A DNA stretch of 53,406 nt, taken from assembly GCA_050288705.1 (NCBI GenBank), contig JBNKEI010000104.1:1-53406 (forward strand). The letters run 5' to 3'. This stretch comes from JBNKEI01 sp050288705. GTDB lineage: Bacteria; Myxococcota; Myxococcia; Myxococcales; UBA5297. Shown in pieces: positions 26,134 to 34,652 of the stretch. Made by a program: the position numbers and the translations under genes. Position 1 is the stretch's first letter; every line of letters starts with the position of its first letter. The notes under the pieces are model-generated. The model made no database searches and had not been told where the DNA came from. It saw nothing but the letters and a program-made list of their open reading frames with translations.

Positions 26134-26399
26134 GGCATGTCCCTATATCCGACATCGCCGCTCCGTCATTCCATGAAATTCCGACCTCCGAAAGAGGGCC
26201 TTCCTGGCCCACGACGAGATTTCAAAAAACCACGATTTTGAGACCACTTACTCTCGTCCAACGACAATCGTAACGCCATCCAAAACCTAAACCAAAGGTC
26301 AGATCGGAATGCAAGCTGGTCGTTCGACTGTGGTGCCCTGGATTTCCGCTTTCGCGGGAATGACGGAGGGCGTGGTGCCGGATATAGGGACACACCCTA
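26131..26399. mobile_element. MITE-like palindromic element, about 270 bp
   Basis: Long imperfect terminal inverted repeats of about 40 bases pair with each other: left starts TAGGGCATGTCCCTATATCC, right ends GGATATAGGGACACACCCTA. The inner ends carry the GTCATTCC/GGAATGAC motif and a nearby GCTTTCGCGGGAATGAC sequence, known from widespread bacterial repeats. No transposase is present. Both ends are TA, as for TA-targeting (Tc1/IS630-like) elements, but no longer target duplication is visible. The first three bases serve as the stop codon of the preceding gene. Confidence 0.8.
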
Positions 26400-26403
26400 G
26401 CCA

Positions 26404-26437
26404 TTTCAGGGTTCTTCCTTTCGGAAGAATCCTGAAA
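26404..26437 (-). terminator. Stem-loop after the transketolase gene
   Basis: A 15-bp stem with one G-U pair (TTTCAGGGTTCTTCC at 26404-26418, complement 26423-26437) and a four-base loop lies 31 bases past the transketolase stop. It lacks a T-tract on the minus strand, so it may be a weak terminator or an RNA-stabilising hairpin. Confidence 0.5.
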
Positions 26438-26467
26438 ACCGGGGTTTGCACTTACCTCACTTGAAAA

Positions 26468-28450
26468 CTAGAAAAGCGCCTTAGCCCTGGCAACCACGTT
26501 TTCTACCGTAAATCCAAATTTTTCGAACAACACTGGCGCCGGAGCTGACTCTCCAAAACGGTTAATACCGATTACGTCGCCTTTCAAACCCACAAATTTA
26601 TACCAACTCAAGGGAGAAGCAGCTTCAATGGCCAGTCGGCGTTCGCATTCCAAAGGCAATACCGACTTACGGTATTCTACCGGCTGCTGTTCAAAAAGCT
26701 CGAAGGAGGCCATGTTAACCACCCGCACGCCAATTCCTTCATCGGTCAGCAGGTGATATGCCGCCAACGCCAGCTCAATTTCCGAACCGGTGGCCAATAA
26801 AATCAATTCGGGAGTTCCTTGACAGTCGGCTAATACATAACCACCCTGGGCAAGACCTTCCGCCGCGGCGTATTTTTGACGATCCAGCACCCCTACATTT
26901 TGGCGAGTAAGAATAAGTGCGGTGGGCCCATTCTTGCGCTCCAACGCAATTTTCCAAGCCACCGATGTCTCGTTGGCATCGCTAGGACGAATTACTACCA
27001 GGTTAGAAATTCCACGCAGCGTAGAAAGCTGCTCTACTGGTTGGTGAGTGGGCCCGTCTTCCCCTAATCCGATGGAGTCGTGAGTAAAGACAAACACTAC
27101 ACGCGTTCCCATAAGAGCGCTCAATCGAATAGAGGGAATCATGTAGTCGGCAAAAATAAGAAAGGTTCCTCCGTAAGGAACCAGCATGTTGCTTAGAGCT
27201 AAGCCGTTGAGCACCGCCCCCATGGCATGTTCGCGAACTCCAAAATGAATATTCCTTCCACTCTTACCCGGCATAAAATCGGGATAGCCTTTGAGCGAAG
27301 TATTGTTGGAGGGGGTAAGATCAGCCGAGCCACCCAACAATTGTGGCATTTCTTTTACAATGGCGTTGAGCACTTTGCCAGAAGCAACTCGGGTAGCTAT
27401 TCTCCCTTCGCTGGAGCAAAATCGGGGAAGTCTTTCCGCTAAGTTTCCCAAGTCACCACCAAGCATGCTCTCGTATTGCTCGGCGAGCCCGGGGAAAGAG
27501 ACGCGGTACGAAGCAAATAGTGCGTTCCAATTAGCCTCTTCTTGGTCTCCCCGTGCCACTACGCGGGTAAAGTGCTCCTGCACCTGGGGAGGAACAAAAA
27601 ACTTTTCGGAAGTCCATCCGAGGTTTTCCCTAGTTAACTGTAATTCCTGCTCGCCAAGCGGAGCGCCGTGGCAATCGGAAGAATTACTCTTGTTGGGGCT
27701 GCCGAATCCAATTTGGGTACGAGCAATAATCAGCGATGGTTTTTGTGTTTCATTTTTGGCACGAGAAATAGCTTGCTCAACCATGGCCAGGTCATTTCCA
27801 TCTATTCTTTGAACATGCCATCCGTAAGCCAGAAAACGCGCTTCTACATCCTCAGTAAAGGTGAGATCGGTAGAACCATCGATAGTTATTCGATTGTCGG
27901 AATAAAGGTAAATGATGTTGCCAAGCCGTAAGTGGCCAGCCAAAGAAGCGGCTTCCGAAGCGACTCCCTCCATTAAATCGCCGTCGCCAGCAATAGCGTA
28001 GATTTGATAATCAAAAATTTCAAACCCGGGACGATTAAAGTAGTCGGCCAGGTACTTTTGCGCCATGGCCATTCCCACCCCGGTAGCGACACCCTGACCA
28101 AGCGGACCAGTAGTCATCTCAATGCCCAGCTTTGGACAGTACTCCGGATGCCCAGGAGTTTTGCTATGCCACTGACGAAATTCTTTAATATCTTCCAGAG
28201 TAAGATCGTACCCGGTCAGGTGAAGCAGACTGTAAAGAAGCAACGAGCCGTGCCCTGCCGAGAGAATGAAGCGATCACGGTTTTGCCATAAGGGATTACG
28301 GGGATTGTGCTTCAAAAACTTCGTCCACAAAACATACGCCATGGGAGCATCTCCCATGGGCATTCCCGGGTGTCCAGAATTGGCTTTCTGAACAGCGTCC
28401 GCAGACAACATCCGTATGGTATTGATACAACTTTCGTCCAGTTTACTCAT
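26468..28450 (-). CDS. tkt: Transketolase
   Basis: 660 residues from the ATG at 28450 (GGAAG seven bases upstream; the start MSKLDESCINTIRMLSADAV is typical). An in-frame ATG at 28483 also has GGAG upstream and would add 11 residues. Visible signatures are NSGHPGMPMG, the thiamine-diphosphate motif GDGDLMEG...N, the domain 2 DGPTHQPVEQ loop with RVVFVFTHDSIGLGEDG, and SELELA-like SEIELAL. It exchanges two-carbon units between sugar phosphates in the pentose phosphate pathway. gpsA lies 257 bases upstream on the same strand. Confidence 0.95.
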   Translation of the reverse strand: MSKLDESCINTIRMLSADAVQKANSGHPGMPMGDAPMAYVLWTKFLKHNPRNPLWQNRDRFILSAGHGSLLLYSLLHLTGYDLTLEDIKEFRQWHSKTPGHPEYCPKLGIEMTTGPLGQGVATGVGMAMAQKYLADYFNRPGFEIFDYQIYAIAGDGDLMEGVASEAASLAGHLRLGNIIYLYSDNRITIDGSTDLTFTEDVEARFLAYGWHVQRIDGNDLAMVEQAISRAKNETQKPSLIIARTQIGFGSPNKSNSSDCHGAPLGEQELQLTRENLGWTSEKFFVPPQVQEHFTRVVARGDQEEANWNALFASYRVSFPGLAEQYESMLGGDLGNLAERLPRFCSSEGRIATRVASGKVLNAIVKEMPQLLGGSADLTPSNNTSLKGYPDFMPGKSGRNIHFGVREHAMGAVLNGLALSNMLVPYGGTFLIFADYMIPSIRLSALMGTRVVFVFTHDSIGLGEDGPTHQPVEQLSTLRGISNLVVIRPSDANETSVAWKIALERKNGPTALILTRQNVGVLDRQKYAAAEGLAQGGYVLADCQGTPELILLATGSEIELALAAYHLLTDEGIGVRVVNMASFELFEQQPVEYRKSVLPLECERRLAIEAASPLSWYKFVGLKGDVIGINRFGESAPAPVLFEKFGFTVENVVARAKALF

Positions 28451-28707
28451 TGCGTCTTCCAAGTTATTACGCGCTGGCTCCATATGAGCTCCAAGGTAGT
28501 CTGTTTCTTACACCAGCTTCCACGCCAATACTAGTGTCAGTCGCCAATAACCGAGATAAACGATTAGCGTTTGGCCAAAATGCATAAAACGGGGCGCGTA
28601 GCCTAGATCTCATAGCTGGTTCAAACAAGTGGTTTGTTGCGTTTCCTTACAGAAAGCTTCATTGATTATTCTATACCCTTGTCGTCCCCAGCTTGTATTA
28701 AGAAAAC

Positions 28708-29709
28708 TCAAATCTCTGATTTTAGCTCGCGAGTCATGAGATCGTGCACCGCTTGCCGAGCTGGTTTCTGTTCGAACAAAATCTTGGACACTTCCCTGGC
28801 AATAGGCATTTCAATATGCAAGCGCTCGGAAAGCTGGCAAGCGCTCAAGGTGGTGTTTACCCCTTCAGTCACAGTCAGCTTCCCTTCTAAGGCAGCGCTT
28901 AAATTCTCTCCATTTCCTAAAGCGAGCCCAAGCTGCCGATTACGCGAAAGCTCCCCTGTACAAGTTAGAATTAGGTCGCCAAGTCCAGATAGGCCAGACA
29001 AAGTCATGGGATTAGCTCCGCGACGCACAGCCACCCGAGTGATTTCCGCCAACCCGCGGGTAATCAAAGCAGCCCGGGCATTGCTTCCAAAACCGAGCCC
29101 ATCGGCGCATCCAACGGCAATGGCAACTACATTTTTGAGCGAGCCTCCTAATTGCACGCCCACTACGTCAGTAGAGGTGTAGCAACGAAAACGATCAGTG
29201 GAAAAAATTTGTTGAACCTCGCGAGCCAATCTATCCCAGGGAGAAGCAACGGTTACCGCGGTAGGAAGTCTTTGCGCAACTTCTTGCGCAAAGGAAGGGC
29301 CAGAAAGCACCGCCAGATAAGGATGACACTCTACCGGAAGCACATCTTCCAAGACCTCGGTCATGGTAAGAAGAGTTTCGTTTTCAATGCCCTTGGCCAC
29401 GGTCACAATGGGAACTAATGAAGGCAGGTAGTTGCGCATTTGCTCAGCCATTGGACGAGAAGCATGGGATGGAGCAGCCATAACTACCATTTCTGCCTGG
29501 TAAAGAGCTTTTTCCAGATCGTGGGTAGCTTGTACTTGCGAAGGCAAAGAAATACCCGGGAGATAGAGCTGATTCTCGTGGCGCTCGTTAACCATAGACA
29601 CCAATTGAGCTTCCCGAACCCATAGCTGCACCCGATGCCCTTTGGAAGCAAGCAACCCAGAAAGTGCCGAACCAAAAGCTCCCGCACCGATAACTGCAAT
29701 ACGTTTCAT
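28708..29709 (-). CDS. gpsA: NAD(P)-dependent glycerol-3-phosphate dehydrogenase
   Basis: 333 residues, the standard length. The N-terminal Rossmann loop is GAGAFGSALSGLLA (8-21). The family signatures VAKGIE, LSGPSFAQEVA, and LGGSLKNVVAIAVGCADGLG with the catalytic Lys are all present, as is LTCTGELSRNRQLG. It makes sn-glycerol 3-phosphate for phospholipid synthesis. ATG at 29709 has AGGGAG upstream. It is followed by the transketolase gene after 257 bases, in which I see no gene. Confidence 0.95.
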   Translation of the reverse strand: MKRIAVIGAGAFGSALSGLLASKGHRVQLWVREAQLVSMVNERHENQLYLPGISLPSQVQATHDLEKALYQAEMVVMAAPSHASRPMAEQMRNYLPSLVPIVTVAKGIENETLLTMTEVLEDVLPVECHPYLAVLSGPSFAQEVAQRLPTAVTVASPWDRLAREVQQIFSTDRFRCYTSTDVVGVQLGGSLKNVVAIAVGCADGLGFGSNARAALITRGLAEITRVAVRRGANPMTLSGLSGLGDLILTCTGELSRNRQLGLALGNGENLSAALEGKLTVTEGVNTTLSACQLSERLHIEMPIAREVSKILFEQKPARQAVHDLMTRELKSEI

Positions 29710-29880
29710 CTAGTTTTCTCCCTGTCTTTGTTCCTATCATTAGGTGGCGCAGCGAATCAGAATAAAACAGCCTAAGATGAGGAGCATCAAGCAAAGAATT
29801 TTATTTAAATATAGCGTTGCGCAAATTTGTAGGTCAGACATAAAGTAATTTTGATTATTCTGCAGTGTTCGAGGTGAGTT

Positions 29881-30432
29881 ATGAAAAAACAGGGAAACGA
29901 CGAAGGCGATAGTCCTCGCCAGTCCTGGTCGGAAATCGACAAGATGAGAGACAAAGGATTCAGTCGGCAAAGGCGACAGGAATCTCGTTCTCAAGAGAAA
30001 ATGCAGCGCTCTCCAGTATACGAACAGTACAAGTCAAAAGCATCCAAGATGTTTAGCGGGGGCGAGCTGCCCGACGCCTTACGAGAAAAGCTCGATCCTT
30101 CGGGGGTACTTCAGGCCCGCGATGACCTTCTAAAAACCATTAAAAAGCTAGCCACCGATGATCGTAAACAATGGAGTGAAAAAGTTTTGGATTTTACCGA
30201 AAAGTTTGAGCTTCCAGACGATCTTTTTCTTATTTCCGACTGGCTAGATCATCCCCGAGATCGAGTGGTAGACAAAGTGCTTTCTAAATTGGAAATATTA
30301 GTCGAGTCGGGAGCACTAGAAGGGACTAAGCGCCCAAAATCATTAGACCAGCGCTTGAGAAGCTTAGAAATGCTGGGCGGAGATTCCGAAATCCAAGATC
30401 GAGCTAAAGCATTAAGATTAAAGATTTATTAA
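29881..30432 (+). CDS. Conserved-looking cytosolic protein of unknown function
   Basis: 183 residues, highly charged, with no signal or membrane segment. The N-terminus (SWSEIDKMRDKGFSRQRRQE) is a basic, unstructured-looking lead, followed by YEQYKSKASKMFSGGELPDA and helical segments. I recall similar 'SW-EIDKMRD' proteins in Myxococcota genomes, all uncharacterised. GAGG stands six bases before the ATG. It is monocistronic and divergent from gpsA. It could bind nucleic acid given the basic N-terminus, but nothing else supports a role. Confidence 0.75.
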   Translation: MKKQGNDEGDSPRQSWSEIDKMRDKGFSRQRRQESRSQEKMQRSPVYEQYKSKASKMFSGGELPDALREKLDPSGVLQARDDLLKTIKKLATDDRKQWSEKVLDFTEKFELPDDLFLISDWLDHPRDRVVDKVLSKLEILVESGALEGTKRPKSLDQRLRSLEMLGGDSEIQDRAKALRLKIY

Positions 30433-30512
30433 ACTTCTTACGAAGGTGAATTGGAACTGGAAGATTGTTCTAAGTTTTAATTACTTTAATCCAGTAAACT
30501 AATCCATACGAG

Positions 30513-30559
30513 GCAATTGCAAAACCACAATTTTAGTTTGAGCGAGGTTTTGCAATTGC
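30513..30559. repeat. 14-bp perfect inverted repeat
   Basis: GCAATTGCAAAACC at 30513-30526 is repeated in inverse at 30546-30559 with a 19-base spacer. The arms contain the self-complementary GCAATTGC. No T-tract follows, so an operator or an RNA hairpin is as likely as a terminator. Confidence 0.7.
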
Positions 30560-30779
30560 AAATATGGTCTTGGTTTAAGATAAATTACTTTTTCCTCTTG
30601 AAACTAACACGCAAAAAAAAGCCAAACATTGCATTGCTACTCATGTTCATGTCTGTCTGGCAAATATGTCGCACCTTGCGCATAGCTTTTAATCTAGCAT
30701 AGAGTGAAGGCGGCATTGGCACAGACATTGCTTAGTCTTCTAGATTCAAAAACTGCGATAGATCATTACTTTCGCTAAT

Positions 30780-30809
30780 TTGACACCTTTCATAACGGAT
30801 GGTAACAAT
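30780..30809 (+). promoter_or_regulatory. Candidate promoter for the lipoprotein pair
   Basis: A consensus TTGACA at 30780-30785 is followed by AACAAT at 30804-30809 (18-base spacing), about 45 bases before the ATG at 30855. The -35 is perfect and the -10 matches four of six. Confidence 0.5.
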
Positions 30810-30854
30810 TTTGGAATCGTTTTTTAGGCGGTAATAAATTCGGAGGCAATACCA

Positions 30855-31241
30855 ATGAAAAAGTTGTTTTTTGTAGTGGGAGCACTAGGATTTGCAGCTT
30901 GTAATCAACAAGCGGTAAACGATTTGGCTACCTGTAAAGAGGAGAAAACAACCACAGAGTCTACTTTGGCAACAGTACGCACCGAGCTTTCCACCGCAAC
31001 CAACGCCCAGGCATCACTGGAACAGAAAATTGCTTCCTTGGAACAGGAAATTACCCAACTAAAGGCAGAAGCAGCAGCCGAGGAGGAAAGTGCGAAGAAA
31101 GCTGCCAAGACTACCGTAAGAAAAAGGAGAGTCGTAAAGAAAGCGCCTGCTCCTGCAGCTCCGGTGGCGGCGCCGGCAGAAACCCCGGCTAAGGAGCCTT
31201 CTGCCATTCAAAAGGCAATCCGTCGGTCTCACAGAAAGTAG
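30855..31241 (+). CDS. Small coiled-coil lipoprotein
   Basis: 128 residues. The signal ends in a lipobox (GFAAC, Cys16). Residues 30-85 form a heptad-patterned coiled coil (TTLSTATN... SLEQKIASLEQEITQLKAE). The C-terminal 45 residues are basic then Pro/Ala-rich (RKRRVVKKAPAPAAPVAAPA), ending in RSHRK. The design resembles Lpp/Pal-type envelope spacers, in which a lipid-anchored rod ends in a positively charged tail that could touch peptidoglycan. GGAGG precedes the ATG. A second lipoprotein gene starts 24 bases after its stop. Confidence 0.82.
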   Translation: MKKLFFVVGALGFAACNQQAVNDLATCKEEKTTTESTLATVRTELSTATNAQASLEQKIASLEQEITQLKAEAAAEEESAKKAAKTTVRKRRVVKKAPAPAAPVAAPAETPAKEPSAIQKAIRRSHRK

Positions 31242-31265
31242 AATTCTTTTTAAGCGGAGATGATC

Positions 31266-31778
31266 ATGAAAAAACTTGGTTTATGTTTCGGACTTACGAT
31301 AGTAATATTGGCTTCAGGATGCGGAGGCGACGACGAAACGAGTTTAACCTCTGGCAACTATAGTATTTCAGATATCAAAATGCAGCAAAATAGTTGCAAT
31401 TTGCTAGAAGCAGGGGTTTTTCAATCAAACAATAACACTAACATTAATCCCATGAGCATAGAAGGAAACACCATTACTCTTTTTACCGAATGGGCAAACA
31501 AACCATCCGGTACTATTGAAGAAGACAGATTCGAAGCATTAATTGACTTTGAATTCGATAACAGTATCTCAGACGATGAAGATCCTGATTTTCCTACTTT
31601 TAATTGCAAAGAACATATTACCAAAACCGTGGAGGGAACAATAGAAGACAGCAATACATTTACCGCCACGTACACTTACAAATCCGAATATGTTGGTGGA
31701 AGTGAATGCGCTCAGCTTGAATATTCGCTTCCATGCACTTCAGTTATTACATTCAAAGCAACCAAAGTGGCCGAATAA
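31266..31778 (+). CDS. Lipoprotein of unknown function
   Basis: 170 residues from the ATG at 31266. This start is preferred over the ATG at 31260, because GGAG directly abuts the first ATG but lies six bases from the second. The signal ends in LASGC (Cys19). The mature protein is acidic and beta-rich (NTITLFTEWANKPSGTIEED, FTATYTYKSEY) with four cysteines besides the lipid one, as in many Myxococcota surface lipoproteins. No family is recognised. It probably shares a transcript with the coiled-coil lipoprotein and ends at the terminator at 31809. Confidence 0.8.
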   Translation: MKKLGLCFGLTIVILASGCGGDDETSLTSGNYSISDIKMQQNSCNLLEAGVFQSNNNTNINPMSIEGNTITLFTEWANKPSGTIEEDRFEALIDFEFDNSISDDEDPDFPTFNCKEHITKTVEGTIEDSNTFTATYTYKSEYVGGSECAQLEYSLPCTSVITFKATKVAE

Positions 31779-31808
31779 AAGAACATAACTGAATACAAAG
31801 AACTAGCA

Positions 31809-31832
31809 AAGCCGAGAAAACTTTCTCGGCTT
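31809..31832. terminator. Bidirectional terminator hairpin
   Basis: An 11-bp perfect inverted repeat (AAGCCGAGAAA at 31809-31819, complement 31822-31832) lies between two genes that end towards each other (31778 and 31839). Short T-rich bases flank it. The two-base loop would open the top pairs. Confidence 0.7.
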
Positions 31833-31838
31833 CTTGGT

Positions 31839-32591
31839 TTATCTCAGCCCCCTACATCTCGCACTGCATCTCTCCAACGTCCCTTCCTGGCAGGTACCCC
31901 CACCTCCAGTACAAGAACAACAAACCAAACCAGCATCGCACGAATCCGGATGAATGCACTGTCCATTTCCGTCGCAATAGTCTTTCCGGCAAGTGAAACC
32001 ATCATCCTCACAGATGGTTCCCAAGGGCTTTTTATCAAAAACGCATGCACCATCTGTTCCGCAATGACCTTCAAAATCCAAGCAGCTATTCTGCTCCTGA
32101 ATGCAATTCACCGTTCCGCCACAAACACCCTCCTTACAAACATCATTGCTGGTACATGCTTTTCCGTCATCACATTCCTTGCCTTCCTCGTTTATATGAC
32201 AGGTAGGTCCAATTAAAGAAATGTTCTCTGAATTGTTTTCTGGCAAACATTCAATGCCATTGCCATTAAATCCCTGGTTACAAGAACACATTCTTTCTTC
32301 CGAATTCTCTTCGCAGGTGGCATTTGCATGACAGCCTCCATTATTTTTTTCACAAATGGAGACTATGCATTTTGACTCCCAACATTTTCTTCCACCCACG
32401 CAATGGGAATTGTTCTGACAAGCAAGAGCCATGCAAAGATCGTTATAACAATAGGCCCCATTCTTGCAATCGCTATCTTTTTTGCAGTCAAAAGAATTAC
32501 CGGTTTCTCCACAGGAACTCAGCACCATTAAGATAACTGAAAAAATGAAACTATACCCACTTGAATAGCGCGTATTCTGCGTACTTTTCAT
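31839..32591 (-). CDS. Cys-rich EGF-like lipoprotein
   Basis: 250 residues. The signal ends in LSSC (Cys27). The mature part holds about 35 cysteines in small repeats. Two short DCKxDSDC/CxNNSHC modules come first (Dickkopf-like, as seen in Myxococcota). A calcium-type EGF domain follows (CEKNNGGCHANATCEE to CSCNQGFNGNGIEC). Later come CDDGKACTSNDVCKEGVC and related modules up to a CCSC cluster near the C-terminus. It is probably a surface protein, stabilised by disulfides and anchored by lipid. It ends towards the lipoprotein at 31266. Confidence 0.82.
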   Translation of the reverse strand: MKSTQNTRYSSGYSFIFSVILMVLSSCGETGNSFDCKKDSDCKNGAYCYNDLCMALACQNNSHCVGGRKCWESKCIVSICEKNNGGCHANATCEENSEERMCSCNQGFNGNGIECLPENNSENISLIGPTCHINEEGKECDDGKACTSNDVCKEGVCGGTVNCIQEQNSCLDFEGHCGTDGACVFDKKPLGTICEDDGFTCRKDYCDGNGQCIHPDSCDAGLVCCSCTGGGGTCQEGTLERCSARCRGLR

Positions 32592-32671
32592 ATTCTATCT
32601 ACCATTCCAACTCTAGGTGGCACATTTGGGCACTGGTAGAGAGTTACCTATCCGGAATGAGGATGTCAACT

Positions 32672-32826
32672 CGCTTTCCCACTTACCTAAGCCGACCGGA
32701 CCCTCGAACCACCAAAGGTGGCTTTGGTCTTGCCCTCGTAAAGGGCCTGGTCGAGATTCACAAAGGATCGTGGCCAAGGCCAAGGATTCCGGTTTGACAC
32801 TCATCTCGCCAAGCCTCCCAGTATAG
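32672..32826 (+). pseudogene. Relic of a histidine kinase ATPase domain
   Basis: On the plus strand the frame from 32672 reads RFPTYLSRPDPRTT, then GGFGLALVKGLVEIHKGS. This matches the F-box/G2-box end of a histidine kinase HATPase domain (normally ...FxQxDxxRTRGGxGLGLALVKGLVELHGGS). The frame then runs to a stop. The missing end (VAKAKDSGLTLISPSLPV and stop, like VxAxSxGxGxxFxxxLPV) continues in the next frame, so there is a frameshift near 32768. Nothing of the N-box or dimerisation domain remains. It is a decayed fragment of about 50 codons in the 317-base gap between two minus-strand genes. The rest of the gap shows no gene. Confidence 0.7.
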
Positions 32827-32908
32827 AGGCGATAGAGCGCGCCCTCCGAGATCATCGCTCAGAAAGCGCTGATGCCAGATGAAGAACGCGAGTGCTCGCG
32901 TATTTTCA

Positions 32909-34618
32909 TCAACGAATTAAGGAGAAAACTTCTTTACTATTACTAAATGCCTTTATTGCAAATGAGTAGTCCTTAAGATTAGCGGTCAATGTGGCTCGAT
33001 ATTCTTGGTTAGTCCAGGTAAGACCCAGAATATGAGAATCGGTTTTCGTTACTTCCAAATGGGCATCAAAACCAAATGCGCCAAAGGTGTTGCGGAAACG
33101 GATTAACTCTATTTGATCCTGAACGACCTTTTTCGCCAAGCCCTCATCAACCTGCTGCAAAGTTAGATTGGTGCGATTGATTTCTTTGTGCCCACCAGAA
33201 CCAGCTTTTTCTACCGCTTCATGGTTATTCTTGCCCGCAAATAGGTCTAAATACCAAACCTGCGGCTTTCCGGGCATGAACATTTGGACAGCCCGGGCTA
33301 ATAGCAACTTACGATCATCTTCTCCCAGAGCGCTGTAATAGGTGGCGTTCACTTGATAATATATGTTCTTCTTGCCATGAAGATCTTTTACATAACCACC
33401 ACGATCAACCACCGTTTTAATTAGACTCGCAATCTGTTCGTCTGGTAGCAATCCTTTAAGATCGAGAAGCGGAATTCCATCATGACAGCCAAGCATGTTA
33501 ACTGTACGGATATTTTTCGCCTGTATATCACCAATCCAGCGCAGTAATGCTTCGTTGGTTTTACGTTCGAAGGCGTCAATAATTAAACCTGGCAGAAAAA
33601 AATCATAGGTCATGTAGCCCTGTTCGGCTATTTTCTCATGAGTTTTTTCTTCATATTTGGAATGTATTTCAGGCAACAATGTTACGTTATATTTGTCTGC
33701 CAATTTCCGCACTTTTGCCAGTAAATCCCAGGTTCCCGGCTCATTAAAAAAATTCTTGGCGCCAGGCTCTTTTGGCGCATAGGCAAAAGCATCCAACCGA
33801 ACAATGTCCGCACCATATTGAGCTAACTTGGATAAGGTTTCCTCATAAAACTCCCAAACTAGCGGTGACTTTATATTCAGGTCCATTTGCCCCAAATATT
33901 TACGGCCAGATTCCAGACTGTTAATAACCATTTGCCGATATTTTTCAAAATTGCCAAAATTAATTTCCTTGGGCTTTTTCCCGGCTTTTAGGTCCGCATT
34001 TACTAACAGAGCCAAAGCTTCGGCGGTGGAGTACTGAACCCCCAACTCCATCATTAAATCTTGGGGATCTAGCGGGCTGTATTTTACTTCCTGATAGAAA
34101 GTGTTCCAGTAAGGAACTTCCACTTCATCAGGTAGCCGAACCATCAATATAGGTAGTCCGGGTTTCCGGAAAAACATGTCCTTAATTAAGTTTGCATCCG
34201 GTTGAATATAACCATCAGCGGTCATTTGACCTTTGTCTTTCCAGAAGGCATTCCAGTCGATAAAGAAATCTTTGTATTTAGAGTTTTTCCCGTTTTTTAG
34301 AATATCTTGGAATTGTTCGGACAAAACAGACGAATGGTTCAAAATAAAGTCGAATTTAAAAAAAATGCCTAGTGTCTTCAGTGCTTGTAAATCAGCAGAA
34401 GTGGCTAGTAATTCATTTAACTCATAGTTAATTACCGAAAATCCGCGATCTAAGTCAGTGTTGAATAGACTAGGTAAAATGTAGAATGATTGAAACACAT
34501 CTTTCATTCGCGAGTCGGATAAAAACGTAACGATGTCTTTTAATGTTCCCCCAATGCTATCTGGGTAGGCATTCAACATTGGGTTTGCATTAACAGTTTT
34601 TTGAGTCGGTTTTTCCAT
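32909..34618 (-). CDS. GH13_18 sucrose-phosphorylase-like glycoside phosphorylase
   Basis: 569 residues. GH13 conserved regions are clear: FKFDFILNHSS (region I), the nucleophile in VRLDAFAYA (region II), the acid/base in LLPEIH (region III) and LGCHDGIPLLDLKG (region IV). This combination (LDA...EIH...HDGI) is typical of subfamily 18, which uses phosphate to split sucrose, sucrose 6F-phosphate, glucosylglycerol or glucosylglycerate. There is no signal peptide, so it is cytosolic. A P-loop kinase gene lies 34 bases upstream on the same strand. Which acceptor sugar is used cannot be read by eye. It releases alpha-glucose 1-phosphate in known members. Confidence 0.85.
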   Translation of the reverse strand: MEKPTQKTVNANPMLNAYPDSIGGTLKDIVTFLSDSRMKDVFQSFYILPSLFNTDLDRGFSVINYELNELLATSADLQALKTLGIFFKFDFILNHSSVLSEQFQDILKNGKNSKYKDFFIDWNAFWKDKGQMTADGYIQPDANLIKDMFFRKPGLPILMVRLPDEVEVPYWNTFYQEVKYSPLDPQDLMMELGVQYSTAEALALLVNADLKAGKKPKEINFGNFEKYRQMVINSLESGRKYLGQMDLNIKSPLVWEFYEETLSKLAQYGADIVRLDAFAYAPKEPGAKNFFNEPGTWDLLAKVRKLADKYNVTLLPEIHSKYEEKTHEKIAEQGYMTYDFFLPGLIIDAFERKTNEALLRWIGDIQAKNIRTVNMLGCHDGIPLLDLKGLLPDEQIASLIKTVVDRGGYVKDLHGKKNIYYQVNATYYSALGEDDRKLLLARAVQMFMPGKPQVWYLDLFAGKNNHEAVEKAGSGGHKEINRTNLTLQQVDEGLAKKVVQDQIELIRFRNTFGAFGFDAHLEVTKTDSHILGLTWTNQEYRATLTANLKDYSFAIKAFSNSKEVFSLIR

Positions 34619-34652
34619 TTACTTTCTATCTCCCGAATTTTGCAGTCTATAA

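Larger units (their letters stand above)
30433..30854. other. 422-base gap without a supported gene
   Basis: It holds a long perfect inverted repeat (30513-30559), a promoter-like pair near 30780-30809 and AT-rich DNA. A 61-codon frame at 30517-30702 starts inside the inverted repeat and has no ribosome site, so I do not call it. Confidence 0.5.

Noticed and set aside
30517..30702. 61-codon plus-strand frame in the gap before the coiled-coil lipoprotein.
   Set aside because: It begins inside the perfect inverted repeat, has no ribosome site, and its composition (runs of Phe, Lys, Leu) looks like AT-rich non-coding DNA.
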